Assembly: GCF_001467025.1 (NCBI RefSeq) | Contig: NZ_LNXV01000033.1 | Location: 213,966-277,965 of the forward strand | Direction of reading: 5' to 3' | Length of the DNA stretch: 64,000 nt | Origin: Legionella brunensis | Lineage (GTDB): Bacteria > Pseudomonadota > Gammaproteobacteria > Legionellales > Legionellaceae | Shown: positions 9,874 to 17,973 of the stretch, one piece after another | How the letters are laid out: each line of letters begins with the position of its first letter | Numbering within the stretch: position 1 is the stretch's first letter | Program-made: the position numbers and the translations under genes | Notes under the pieces: generated by a model | Databases searched by the model: none | Told to the model about the DNA's origin: nothing | What the model saw: the letters and a program-made list of their open reading frames with translations, nothing else

Positions 9874-9891
9874 TTACCGCCATAACAGTAA
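9874..9891. promoter_or_regulatory. Operator O2 of the HipBST operon
   Basis: TTACCGCCATAACAGTAA differs from O1 at one base. It starts 72 bp after O1 and 72 bp before O3. Short matches continue into the flanks, so the array may descend from a tandem duplication of a 72-bp unit. Confidence 0.75.
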
Positions 9892-9945
9892 TTTATGACG
9901 AATTCATACAAAAAAGATAAAGTCATAACTGTATTTTTATCATTT

Positions 9946-9963
9946 TTACTGCTATAACAGTAA
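9946..9963. promoter_or_regulatory. Operator O3 of the HipBST operon
   Basis: TTACTGCTATAACAGTAA has perfect 6-bp arms (TTACTG/CAGTAA). It lies just before TATAAT at 9966-9971, a likely -10 box, so a bound repressor would cover the -35/-10 spacer. hipB starts at 9988, which leaves a leader of only about ten bases. Confidence 0.75.
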
Positions 9964-9987
9964 TATATAATTAATTTTTGGTGTTCC

Positions 9988-10215
9988 ATGCCCAAACACG
10001 AAATTGCCAATTTAGTCCATTACTACCGCAAACACAGCGGCTTATCGCAACAGGAGTTAGCTCGGTTAGCGGGAGTCGGTAAGACGGTTATCTATGATAT
10101 TGAAAAAGGGAAAGAATCGGTGCGGCTAAATACATTGCTAAAAGTGTTCGATGTTTTAAATATCCAAATAAAATTTGAAACGCCTTTTCCTAAAACAACG
10201 GATAATAATACATGA
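9988..10215 (+). CDS. hipB: HipB antitoxin / operon repressor
   Basis: This 75-residue Xre-type DNA-binding protein has an HTH at about residues 15-38 (LSQQELARLAGVGKTVIYDI). In Hip systems HipB binds operators in the promoter and sits on the kinase complex. Its stop codon overlaps the hipS start (ATGA), so the genes are translationally coupled. The three palindromes upstream fit autoregulation. The protein is complete and within the usual HipB size. Confidence 0.9.
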   Translation: MPKHEIANLVHYYRKHSGLSQQELARLAGVGKTVIYDIEKGKESVRLNTLLKVFDVLNIQIKFETPFPKTTDNNT

Positions 10216-10520
10216 GAAAAGCATACGTATCAGTAAATGGCATTAGAGCTGGAATATTAGAAGAGTTAGAAGGTAAAAAATACCAATTTACTTACCTTAA
10301 TGATTATCAGGGCGCACCTGTTTCGCTCACCATGCCGTTAACAAATAAGATCTATGATTTTGACGTATTCCCCCCTTTTTTTGAAGGATTGCTACCTGAA
10401 GGTATTATGCTTGAAGCATTATTACGCAAATATAAAATCGATAAAAATGATTATTTTGGCCAATTGATAATAGTTGGCCAAGATGTCGTAGGCGCAGTGA
10501 CGATTGAGGAACTAAGATGA
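10212..10520 (+). CDS. hipS: HipS, stand-alone HipA N-terminal subdomain
   Basis: This 102-residue protein equals the N-terminal subdomain of HipA (VNGIRAGILEELEGKKYQFT and PLTNKIYDF patterns) encoded as its own gene. In HipBST systems of E. coli O127:H6 the equivalent small protein, HipS, is the antitoxin that blocks HipT, while HipB acts mainly in DNA binding. It overlaps hipB and hipT by four bases on either side, which fits 1:1:1 production. The separate reading frame is genuine: both junctions are ATGA overlaps, not frame shifts. Confidence 0.88.
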   Translation: MRKAYVSVNGIRAGILEELEGKKYQFTYLNDYQGAPVSLTMPLTNKIYDFDVFPPFFEGLLPEGIMLEALLRKYKIDKNDYFGQLIIVGQDVVGAVTIEELR

Positions 10521-11455
10521 AACACTGTCCTATTACTTATGAAAAGATAAGTGTTCAAGAAAACTATTCACAACGTGGATTGCATTTGCTTTCTCCTCAA
10601 TTAAAAAATCTTAGCCCATTAGATTTAAGTGCTGATGAGCAGCGACAGGAAGCAATTGCTCGTGTAGGAAAGATGTCTGTTCAGGGCGTCCAAAAGAAAT
10701 TAAGTGCCAAACTAAAGATTAAAGAGGGATGTTTTGAAATCGTTGATCAAAAGGGTCACTATATTTTAAAACCACAAAGTGATATTTATCCAGAATTGCC
10801 GGAAAATGAAGCCATTACTATGACCCTTGCAAAAACTATAGGCCTCGAAGTTCCGGTTCATGGTTTAGTTTATTCTAAAGACAACAGTTTAACCTACTTC
10901 ATTAAACGCTTTGATAGAATAGGCCATAATAAAAAGTTAGCTTTAGAGGATTTTGCACAGCTATCAGGTGAAGATCGACATACAAAATATAAAAGTTCTA
11001 TGGAAAAAGTAATTGCAGTCATAGCACAATTTTGTACATTCCCAAAAATTGAATTCGTGAAATTATTTAAGTTGACGTTGTTTAACTTCCTGGTCGGTAA
11101 TGAAGACATGCATCTAAAAAATTTTTCCCTAATTACTAAGGATAGAAAAATTTCCATATCACCCGCATATGATTTACTTAACTCAACTATCGCTCAAAAA
11201 AACACAAAAGAAGAAATCGCTTTGCCCCTAAAGGGGAAAAAAAATAATTTAACAAAACGTGATTTTTTTAACTATTTTGCCGTTGAAAAATTAGGATTAA
11301 ACCAGAACGTCATCGATGGGATCGTACGAGAGTTTCATCAAATAATACCTGAGTGGCGAAGGCTGATTGGTTTCAGTTTTTTATCTCAACAGATGCAGGA
11401 AAAATATCTCCAATTGTTAGATCAACGATGCAAGCGATTAAATTTTTTTGATTAA
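10517..11455 (+). CDS. hipT: HipT toxin, HipA-like serine/threonine kinase
   Basis: The 312-residue kinase lacks the HipA N-terminal subdomain, which hipS supplies. The glycine-rich loop reads MSVQGVQKK (S54, Q56), followed by an ATP-binding Lys in YILKPQ. The catalytic loop is GNEDMHLKN with D197, and PAYDLL gives the metal-binding D219. The known E. coli HipT phosphorylates TrpS, and L. pneumophila has a HipT homologue. The loop has Ser at the first autophosphorylation position but Gln at the second, unlike the SIS motif of E. coli O127 HipT. All catalytic residues are present, so it should be active. Confidence 0.9.
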   Translation: MKHCPITYEKISVQENYSQRGLHLLSPQLKNLSPLDLSADEQRQEAIARVGKMSVQGVQKKLSAKLKIKEGCFEIVDQKGHYILKPQSDIYPELPENEAITMTLAKTIGLEVPVHGLVYSKDNSLTYFIKRFDRIGHNKKLALEDFAQLSGEDRHTKYKSSMEKVIAVIAQFCTFPKIEFVKLFKLTLFNFLVGNEDMHLKNFSLITKDRKISISPAYDLLNSTIAQKNTKEEIALPLKGKKNNLTKRDFFNYFAVEKLGLNQNVIDGIVREFHQIIPEWRRLIGFSFLSQQMQEKYLQLLDQRCKRLNFFD

Positions 11456-11700
11456 CTGATATCAGATATCTCCATCATATGCTCAAGTATAAAATTAGCT
11501 ACTTGTTGCATGGGTTTCCTTAATCGTTCAACATCTTTCATGAGATACCCTGCTGTAACATCATTGTTCATTTTATGGTTGAGTAATCGCTTCACGGCAT
11601 AAGCAGGTAAATCCAGCTATCAGCAATAGTGGCGAATGTTCCTCTCAGATCATGCAAAGTAGATGGTACGCCAGATAACTCCACTACCCTATAACAACAA
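11452..11700 (-). pseudogene. Tyrosine-integrase C-terminal remnant
   Basis: On the minus strand the sequence reads VVELSGVPSTLHDLRGTFAT, then a frame shift near 11617, then DLPAYAVKRLLNHKMNNDVT and a tail ending at 11452. The HDLRGTFAT and LLNHKMNNDVTAGY motifs are the R-box and H/Y part of phage and ICE integrases. The rest is missing where an IS-end-like motif begins at about 11705. Its stop codon overlaps that of hipT on the other strand. It is inactive. Confidence 0.8.
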
Positions 11701-11704
11701 AATC

Positions 11705-11860
11705 TCTCGGGTCTTTCCCAAATACGGGGCACTCAATGCACTTTCACGGGATATTTGCACCAAACGGCAAGAATCACTTGCCTCAGTCAATATATCATCA
11801 GGTATTCAGACGCCACCATTTGAGATGGGCAACCATAGGGTTATCAATTTTTTAACGTCA
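11705..11860 (+). mobile_element. IS-end-like motif plus possible transposase scrap
   Basis: GGGTCTTTCCCAAATACGGG begins at about 11710 and nearly repeats, in direct orientation, the motif at 4240. The next stretch can be read as FHGIFAPNGKNHLPQSIYHQ before a stop near 11855, which faintly recalls the end of IS91/IS801-type transposases (HGxFAPN). From 11867 to 12021 no gene is seen. Confidence 0.35.
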
Positions 11861-12021
11861 TCATAAAGAGCTTGTTATGGTCCTCGATTTATAAATGAGC
11901 ACAAATAGAACATAAAAATGGGGCATTGCCGTGAAGGAGTAGACGTTTTTTATGAAAACAGATTGGGCGTTAATAAATGTGGTGATAATTTACCCTGGTA
12001 AGTACTGTTATATCGATAAAG

Positions 12022-13548
12022 CTAGGAAACAGCTAGTCCCCCTTTGTTATAAATAAGCAAAATATGATTGTCACAGACAATGGTCTTCTGGGGTTGACCA
12101 CTGATTGAAATTAATTGTGCTTGAGAAATTTTGCCGGGGGTATCTTCAGCCTCTTTAGAAATAATGGCAAAGTCATAAGATGATTTAAAATACTTGTTAG
12201 AAGTGATGTGTTCATAGCGCTTTAAATGATTATTATAGACATATTGTGCTAGTACTATTTTATATCGACTGAACCCTTGTAGATGTTTTGCATCCCAATA
12301 TTGGGCGATACCGCGCTTAACTTCGGCTTCTGCAAGCGCATTATCAATGCATGCAACGTAGTTTGGATAAAAATCATAGGCTATACCATTTTTTTGTATA
12401 AGGTCATGAACCGTAGAAGTCATCAAATACAGTACTATAAGGGAGATTGGCAGACTTAAATAGCTAATTTTATTTTTTAGAAAACAAGCAAAAAGTATTG
12501 TGCCTGCAATAATAGGCCAGGAAAAAGCGGGTATAAGGTATCTAATCGCAACATTATGCCTTACGAATAAAACAGCGGCTAATGAGATAATCGTTGACAA
12601 TAAACAAAATGTAATGAGATAAATAAGTTCTTTGTTCAGATTTAAAAATAGCTTTTGTTTTAAAAGAAAAGTCAAACAAACGAAACTGAATAAATAATAG
12701 CTGCAAATGAAAATAAATAATATGGGAGTATTGATATAAAACGCATGGATTAAAAGATAAAACGCCTTAAAATTTTCCCCAAGATGTCTATTAAAGATAA
12801 TTTCCAAGATCAACAGAAAGACAAAAAAACCCAAAAACCAAGGAAAACTTTTTGTTAGGTATTTAGCATGACTATCTTCCTTTTTATCTTCTACATCATT
12901 GATTAAAACAAACAAGAAATAAACAGGTACTAGCATTTGAGGTATGAACAATGTATCAGAAAGTAAACAAAGACCAGCAATAACAGCTAACAGTGCTGTA
13001 TTATATCGTTTATATTTGGTTGATTTGCAATTTTTGGAACTTATGAATAAGGTAAAAAAAAGGATTTCCATCATAAAAACGCCATAATGATGGGCACTTA
13101 TTAACATTAAGCGTAACGGTTCAAGAGCATTTAAAGCACACCAGGCAAGTATTGTGAACGCCAATATTGAGATAAAGAGGCACTCTTTTTTATAGAGTTG
13201 CTTGATAAGAAAATAAATCAAGATAAAAGTAAGCAATGCTTGAATGGCGATATATGTCGCAATTTGCAGGTAAATACTTTTTCCAAGCAAGTATGCCAAT
13301 AAAAATAATAGAAAATCTGGAAAGAAATATGGGGCCGGAGTTAAGTACCAATCTGCTATATGACCATCTCCATGGAGTACATCAGAGAATAAAGTAGGTA
13401 AGTAAAGAGCATCCGCATTTAAAAGTTGGATTTTTGCTGGGTGGCCTGCGAGAAATGACACAACAAGTAGAGTAATGGCGCTTATCAAAATACCAAAAAT
13501 AGATAATCTAAATAGCATGAACACCCTAACATGTGTCTTTTTAGGCAT
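12022..13548 (-). CDS. Polytopic membrane protein, possibly GT-C glycosyltransferase-like
   Basis: This 508-residue protein has about ten to twelve hydrophobic segments between residues 10 and 405, followed by a soluble domain of about 100 residues. The first extracytoplasmic loop has Asp residues (NADALYLPTLFSDVLHGDG). An early loop Asp is typical of GT-C glycosyltransferases, but no diagnostic motif is seen, so this is only a suggestion. The tail (CDNHILLIYNKGG) is predicted extracytoplasmic. It starts 26 bases from an integrase fragment on the other strand and may be island cargo. Confidence 0.7.
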   Translation of the reverse strand: MPKKTHVRVFMLFRLSIFGILISAITLLVVSFLAGHPAKIQLLNADALYLPTLFSDVLHGDGHIADWYLTPAPYFFPDFLLFLLAYLLGKSIYLQIATYIAIQALLTFILIYFLIKQLYKKECLFISILAFTILAWCALNALEPLRLMLISAHHYGVFMMEILFFTLFISSKNCKSTKYKRYNTALLAVIAGLCLLSDTLFIPQMLVPVYFLFVLINDVEDKKEDSHAKYLTKSFPWFLGFFVFLLILEIIFNRHLGENFKAFYLLIHAFYINTPILFIFICSYYLFSFVCLTFLLKQKLFLNLNKELIYLITFCLLSTIISLAAVLFVRHNVAIRYLIPAFSWPIIAGTILFACFLKNKISYLSLPISLIVLYLMTSTVHDLIQKNGIAYDFYPNYVACIDNALAEAEVKRGIAQYWDAKHLQGFSRYKIVLAQYVYNNHLKRYEHITSNKYFKSSYDFAIISKEAEDTPGKISQAQLISISGQPQKTIVCDNHILLIYNKGGLAVS

Positions 13549-13573
13549 TATACATATTCTGGCATTTTTGAAA

Positions 13574-13876
13574 ATGGAAAAGGATTATTTCTACGCCAGC
13601 GAGGCAGATATGAAACATATGATTAATCGCTGCATGAAAGATCTACACGAATTGGGTTTTAAAGTTGGTCATTTGAATGGTTTGAAGCCCAAGCATATCT
13701 ATGCACTGGTTGAGCATTGGAAAAAACAAGGCAAGAGTCCTGCAACTATCAAAAATTACATGTCCAAATTGCATAAACTCGCTTATTCTCTGGATAAACC
13801 TAAGTTGGTTAGAACAGGTAATACCCTCTACGCTTGCTTTCTTGTTTACAATTTAAAGATACAAGCATTGATGTAG
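13574..13876 (+). pseudogene. Integrase N-terminal (SAM-like) fragment
   Basis: From MEKDYFYASEADM the sequence reads MKDLHELGFKVGHLNGLKPK, HIYALVEHWKKQGKSPATIK and NYMSKLHKLA. This is the core-binding N-terminal domain of ICE-type tyrosine integrases. After about residue 85 the frame turns into unrelated sequence and stops, and the catalytic domain is absent. It lies on the opposite strand from the C-terminal fragment at 11452, so the two are probably different integrases or parts separated by an inversion. Confidence 0.75.
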
Positions 13877-13922
13877 CGAAGCATAATTAAGGTTCTAATA
13901 CTCCACCGAGGGAAACCAATCA

Positions 13923-15290
13923 CTAAGCAAACTCAGATTTGCCTGAGAATTCTGATTTACGATACCTTGGATGGACTTTCACATGCCAGAGTGGCAGCAT
14001 CAAAAATAATGGAATCAAGCAGCAAATAAACAATGTGAGGAAGAAATTATCCCAGCCGTAATTTTTGATAATTGCACCCAAAGGAGCACCAGCCAGAACA
14101 GCACCTAAACAATAAGCAAAAAATCCGGCAAAGCCAGTTGCAGTCGCCGCTGCTTTTTTATGTGCTAATTCCGCACACGCCATACCAATCATCATTTGTG
14201 GTCCAAAGATAAAAAAACCAAAGAAAAAGAGGAACAAAGAGTCGAGGAATGGTGTGTATTCCCTAGTCAACGTAAATAGCAACAAAGTGACAAATACACC
14301 TGCTGTAAAGAGAACATTGATTGGATTGCGTTTACCTTGAAATATTTTATCAGAAGACCAGCCGGCAACCAGATTTCCAAAAAAACCACCAATCTCAAAC
14401 CATATGACACAACTACCTGCTGTGATTAAGGAATAATCCTTCACTTCTGTTAAGTACAACATGCTCCAATCATTAATGGCCGTTCGAACAATGTAAATAA
14501 ACAAATAAGAAATGGACAGTATCCAAATATATTGGTTGCTTAGCACATAATTCCAAAGAATTTCTTTGACTGAGAATTCTGTTTTTTCTTGGTGATGATT
14601 TGATAAACCAGAAAAATCTTCACGATATTGCTCTATCGCAGGTAAACCAAGCGACTGCGGCGTATCTCTTAAACGATTGATTAAAAAAACGCCTCCTAAA
14701 ATGCAGATGATCCCAGGCACAAACATAGCAGAACGCCAGCCGAAATACTGCGCGCACATAGCAACAATCAATGGAATTAATGCACCACCAACGTTATGTG
14801 ATGTATTCCAAAGACTCCACCAACGACCACGTTCGGATTGAGAATACCAATGTGTTAATAATTTAGTACATCCTGGCCATCCCCACCCTTGAAACCAACC
14901 ATTCAATCCCCAAAAAATAGCAAATAACCACCAGGTGGAAGACAATCCAAACAAAATATTAAAAATACCTGTCAAAATTAACCCGATCGCCATTAAATAA
15001 CGAGGATTAGATTTATCGCCAAGAATTCCACTCAAAAATTTGCTGATGCCATAACTTAAGCTCAAAATGCTAGCAATCATTCCCAGTTCAGTTTTAGTCA
15101 TTCCCAAAGTGTTTTGTAATGCAGGCATCGCGAAGGTAAAACTTTTTCGCGTAAAATAAAACAAAGCATACCCTATATACATTGCATAAAAGGTGCGAAT
15201 ACGCCAATAACGATATTGCCGTTTAACAATGGTTTTATCCTGAATTTCATTAAGATAAGGAGCAGGTTTTAGAAAACTCAAAAATGCCAT
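13923..15290 (-). CDS. MFS organophosphate:phosphate antiporter (UhpC/GlpT family)
   Basis: This 455-residue inner-membrane transporter has twelve predicted helices. It carries the family hallmarks YFTRKSF near residue 45 and the GWFQGWGWPGCTKLLTHWYS segment with WNTSHNVGG just after. That wording is closer to UhpC than to UhpT or GlpT. Such proteins exchange sugar phosphates or glycerol phosphate for phosphate, which could let an intracellular bacterium use host metabolites. No uhpAB sensor genes lie next to it, so a transport rather than sensor role is more likely. The start (MAFLSFLKP) is the first good ATG. Confidence 0.88.
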   Translation of the reverse strand: MAFLSFLKPAPYLNEIQDKTIVKRQYRYWRIRTFYAMYIGYALFYFTRKSFTFAMPALQNTLGMTKTELGMIASILSLSYGISKFLSGILGDKSNPRYLMAIGLILTGIFNILFGLSSTWWLFAIFWGLNGWFQGWGWPGCTKLLTHWYSQSERGRWWSLWNTSHNVGGALIPLIVAMCAQYFGWRSAMFVPGIICILGGVFLINRLRDTPQSLGLPAIEQYREDFSGLSNHHQEKTEFSVKEILWNYVLSNQYIWILSISYLFIYIVRTAINDWSMLYLTEVKDYSLITAGSCVIWFEIGGFFGNLVAGWSSDKIFQGKRNPINVLFTAGVFVTLLLFTLTREYTPFLDSLFLFFFGFFIFGPQMMIGMACAELAHKKAAATATGFAGFFAYCLGAVLAGAPLGAIIKNYGWDNFFLTLFICCLIPLFLMLPLWHVKVHPRYRKSEFSGKSEFA

Positions 15291-15471
15291 GATCGTCCAT
15301 CATCATGATAAAAAAACAAGATTAGAATGTAACTCGCAAAGTATGTCAAATCATTTCTAATGAAAATGATAGAGGTATCATGCCCTATTAAAATTAATTA
15401 AAAATTTAAATGGAATTCTTGTGAAATTATAAATAAGCTACACGATTTGCGTTAAAAAGGGATTTGTCGGA

Positions 15472-17112
15472 ATGAAAAAAATAGTTAGTTTATTAGAACA
15501 AGATCAAATCGATTTTGCTAATCCTGAAGTCATAATGGTTTTAAGAAGAAAATTTCGTACTCAAAGAGATTGGATTATTGATTCTTTCAACCAATATCGA
15601 TTTACTGACGAAGAATCGCAAAAAGTCCAACAAGCCATTCTAAAAGGGGATCTTCGAATAACAGATCTTCTAAAACGTCCGTTTTCCCACTATTTTTGGA
15701 GTTTCCTTACCTTTAAGTGGGGCGAGATACTTTCGGGTGGAAAAGGATTATCTAAGCAAGAAGTCTTACAAATTGCTACCTGCTCTAGTAAAGGCCAAGA
15801 ATTTTCAAGAACACCCACTCAAAATAGAAATAGGCTAATAAAAGGAGTGCCATTAGTCATTGGCAAAGTCGTTACCTCCATGGCACTTTGCATGGTATTT
15901 GGCCTGGGATTATTAGCGACTTTAGGCGCTCCCTTTGGCTTTAGCCTCGGCTTAGCGATAGTACTTTCCTTATGTAATGGAATAGTGTGTTTATTAAGTC
16001 GTGGACGAGCCATGCTTGATAGTGCCGGCTTTCAGCCTCAAAAACAAAAGACATTTAAGACCCGTGAAGAAAATGAAAAAGAAAAAACAATATTCGATAG
16101 AGGTGAGAAATTATTTTTTGGTATCGTGACCTTATTGGCCTGTATTTCTGCGGGCATTTCTGGATATGCTGGTCTCGTAGGACTTCTCACTTTTTTGGGA
16201 GTAGGCATGCTCGCCTCTAACCCTCTAGTTTTGATAGTTACGGTAGGGTTATCTTTGATTACCGCTATCTCTTTTTATTCGTTTCAAGCTGTAGGCATAC
16301 GTGAAAATTATGCAAAATTTAAAAATCTTTTTATTGAAGATTATAAAAAACCCCATGGTCTTTTGCGATGTGTCTTATTAGGAGTTGTAAGTACAGTCTT
16401 TTTAGCGGTTTATGCGACGCTAACCTGGTTTACTACTGCATCGGGTGTTAATAAGTTTTTCGGCGTTTTAGGTGCGAAACCTGATACCTTTCTAGCCCAT
16501 GTTATTTCTATGATATGTACTACGACAACCATGGTTGTTAATACTTTTTCACAAGTCTATAAAGTCTTTAACCCGAAAACGTATGTCGATCTGAAAGAAA
16601 AATTTGAATCCATCTACCAACCACTTGAAGAAAATCAAACAAAAGCACAAAAGATAAAGTATGGAGCCATCAACATGCTCAAATTATGTGCTTTGATAGG
16701 TGATTCTCTTGCTTATTCTGTTGCCGGTGGAATCCGAAGCGGAATTCATGTCGGTGAAACGCTGGGAGAAACAATAGGGGCAAAACTTGCATTAACTATT
16801 ACCATGGCAATATTGTCTCCAGTCATTTTAGTATTCGTATCGATAGCTTTTACTTGGCCTACCGTTTTTCATAGAAAAAAATCGACTCAATATCCCTCAC
16901 AGACGGAGAAGCCATGGATGGAAAAAACGAGTCAAAGCCATACTACAGATGCACTTCAAAATAATACTCCATTACCAACATCAGAAAAATCTCCCGAACC
17001 TAATTCTAAAATTAGGCAACCTGGGCTAAGATTTTTTGATGAGAGATTGAGTGAAGAGTGTCGTAGTCCTACTTTAGAGGGAAGAATAGTTTTGACACCC
17101 TCCTCACCATAA
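15472..17112 (+). CDS. Large multi-spanning membrane protein of unknown function
   Basis: The 546-residue product is not recognised. An N-terminal soluble part of about 110 residues (KKIVSLLEQDQIDF and onward) is followed by at least six hydrophobic helices in pairs, at about 125-175, 218-270, 295-325, 345-365 and 440-465. A hydrophilic Ser/Pro/Glu-rich tail of about 85 residues closes it. Soluble ends plus paired hairpin helices are common in Legionella proteins aimed at host membranes, so it could be an effector. No catalytic motif is seen. Confidence 0.75.
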   Translation: MKKIVSLLEQDQIDFANPEVIMVLRRKFRTQRDWIIDSFNQYRFTDEESQKVQQAILKGDLRITDLLKRPFSHYFWSFLTFKWGEILSGGKGLSKQEVLQIATCSSKGQEFSRTPTQNRNRLIKGVPLVIGKVVTSMALCMVFGLGLLATLGAPFGFSLGLAIVLSLCNGIVCLLSRGRAMLDSAGFQPQKQKTFKTREENEKEKTIFDRGEKLFFGIVTLLACISAGISGYAGLVGLLTFLGVGMLASNPLVLIVTVGLSLITAISFYSFQAVGIRENYAKFKNLFIEDYKKPHGLLRCVLLGVVSTVFLAVYATLTWFTTASGVNKFFGVLGAKPDTFLAHVISMICTTTTMVVNTFSQVYKVFNPKTYVDLKEKFESIYQPLEENQTKAQKIKYGAINMLKLCALIGDSLAYSVAGGIRSGIHVGETLGETIGAKLALTITMAILSPVILVFVSIAFTWPTVFHRKKSTQYPSQTEKPWMEKTSQSHTTDALQNNTPLPTSEKSPEPNSKIRQPGLRFFDERLSEECRSPTLEGRIVLTPSSP

Positions 17113-17141
17113 ATGATGAGATTTTTGAATCAACGAGCAAG

Positions 17142-17195
17142 CCTGGGTACAAGTCCATAGGATTGAAAACCGGGTTTCACTTCGTGTCACCCAGG
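17142..17195. repeat. Imperfect hairpin element with ACTTCGT loop
   Basis: An outer 7-bp pair (CCTGGGT 17142-17148, ACCCAGG 17189-17195) encloses an inner stem (GGGT..CAC-TTC-GTG..ACCC). A similar element with a cACTTCGTc core is found at 20060-20087. It could serve as a terminator for the preceding gene or be a dispersed REP-like repeat. Confidence 0.45.
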
Positions 17196-17334
17196 TTACA
17201 ATTCATTGTATAAATAAAGGACTTCCGGATTAACCCCGGACAATATCCTATCCTCTATTATGAAGAAGAAAGCAATGTGTCGGTAGGAATAATGGAAAAT
17301 TTTAACCCGGAAAAACATTTGAATAGGTAGTATT

Positions 17335-17352
17335 TGTAAGACATTTCTTACA
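17335..17352. promoter_or_regulatory. Perfect GacA/LetA-type upstream activating palindrome
   Basis: TGTAAGACATTTCTTACA has perfect 6-bp arms and matches the GacA consensus TGTAAG-N6-CTTACA. It also fits 11 of 12 fixed positions of the Legionella LetA box TNAGAAATTTCTNA. It lies about 65 bp upstream of the expected start of the GGA-rich RNA that follows. A weak promoter (ATGACG at 17374, 16-bp spacer, CATACT at 17396) lies between them. Confidence 0.85.
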
Positions 17353-17407
17353 GTATTTGCCAAGTATGTCTTAATGACGAACAACCAAGTTTAAGCCATA
17401 CTTAGAT

Positions 17408-17500
17408 TGTTGGAAGTTGCAATTTTAGGACATTGAAGTCCTTAAACGGAAACAATACAAGGATGTATTGTCCACAGGGAGGTGGAATTGCAACTGTCTC
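17408..17500 (+). ncRNA. Candidate Rsm/Csr-type sponge sRNA (RsmY/RsmZ-like)
   Basis: Six GGA motifs lie within 75 bases, at 17412, 17428, 17448, 17461, 17478 and 17484. The one at 17461 sits in the loop of a perfect 8-bp hairpin (17452-17459/17464-17471). Together these read AUACAAGGAUGU, an exact match to the CsrA SELEX consensus RUACARGGAUGU. Another GGA (17428) begins a 5-bp hairpin. An outer 9-bp stem (GTTGCAATT 17416-17424 with 17486-17494) closes the fold. With the upstream GacA/LetA palindrome this has the logic of RsmY/RsmZ: the LetA response regulator turns on an RNA that titrates CsrA. The 3' end is not certain because no strong T-run follows. Confidence 0.8.
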
Positions 17501-17515
17501 TAGAAATAGTACCTT

Positions 17516-17833
17516 TTACCATGGAAGAACTTTAACTACCCGCGTTTCATAAGCATAACAATTCCACACCGTTCTGTTCCCAGCAATTAGAAATTCAACT
17601 TGGGTAATTTGATAAAAGCCTCCAGTCATGTGGGTATCTAATAGACATACTTTGTTGACACCATCCATTGTAATATAAAACACGGTGGTATTTGAGGGGG
17701 TTACGTTTGTGGGGGGTAGGAGATAGACGTCATTTCTATGCTCTAATGGCATGGGTAGTCCCTGAACATAAATGATAGCACCGGACGAGTTAAAACTTAT
17801 AATCATAAACCATATAAACAGAATGATCTTCAT
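17516..17833 (-). CDS. Small secreted protein of unknown function
   Basis: A 105-residue product begins with a clear signal peptide (MKIILFIWFMIISFNSSGA, cleavage probably after SGA). The ATG at 17833 is preferred because AAGG lies six bases before it. The mature part has two Cys (in VCLLDTH and WNCYAYETR) that could form a disulfide, and is mostly beta by appearance. It is convergent with the candidate Rsm RNA. No family is recognised. Confidence 0.65.
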   Translation of the reverse strand: MKIILFIWFMIISFNSSGAIIYVQGLPMPLEHRNDVYLLPPTNVTPSNTTVFYITMDGVNKVCLLDTHMTGGFYQITQVEFLIAGNRTVWNCYAYETRVVKVLPW

Positions 17834-17973
17834 AGCCATCCTTAGCAATGATCATCGTTAATTACATTATATGCAATAGGTATTAATTCTTCACACTAAT
17901 ATTAAAAAAGAATAATTTGCCTTAGCTTTAGTGAAATCATAGCAATTTTCCCAAGAATAATGGAAAACCTATT

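Noticed and set aside
11663..11866. A 67-residue plus-strand frame
   Set aside because: It runs through the integrase remnant, the IS-end motif and a possible transposase scrap; it is a chance opening.
17196..17384. A 62-residue minus-strand frame over the Rsm promoter
   Set aside because: No Shine-Dalgarno or protein character; it is explained by the regulatory palindrome and promoter region.
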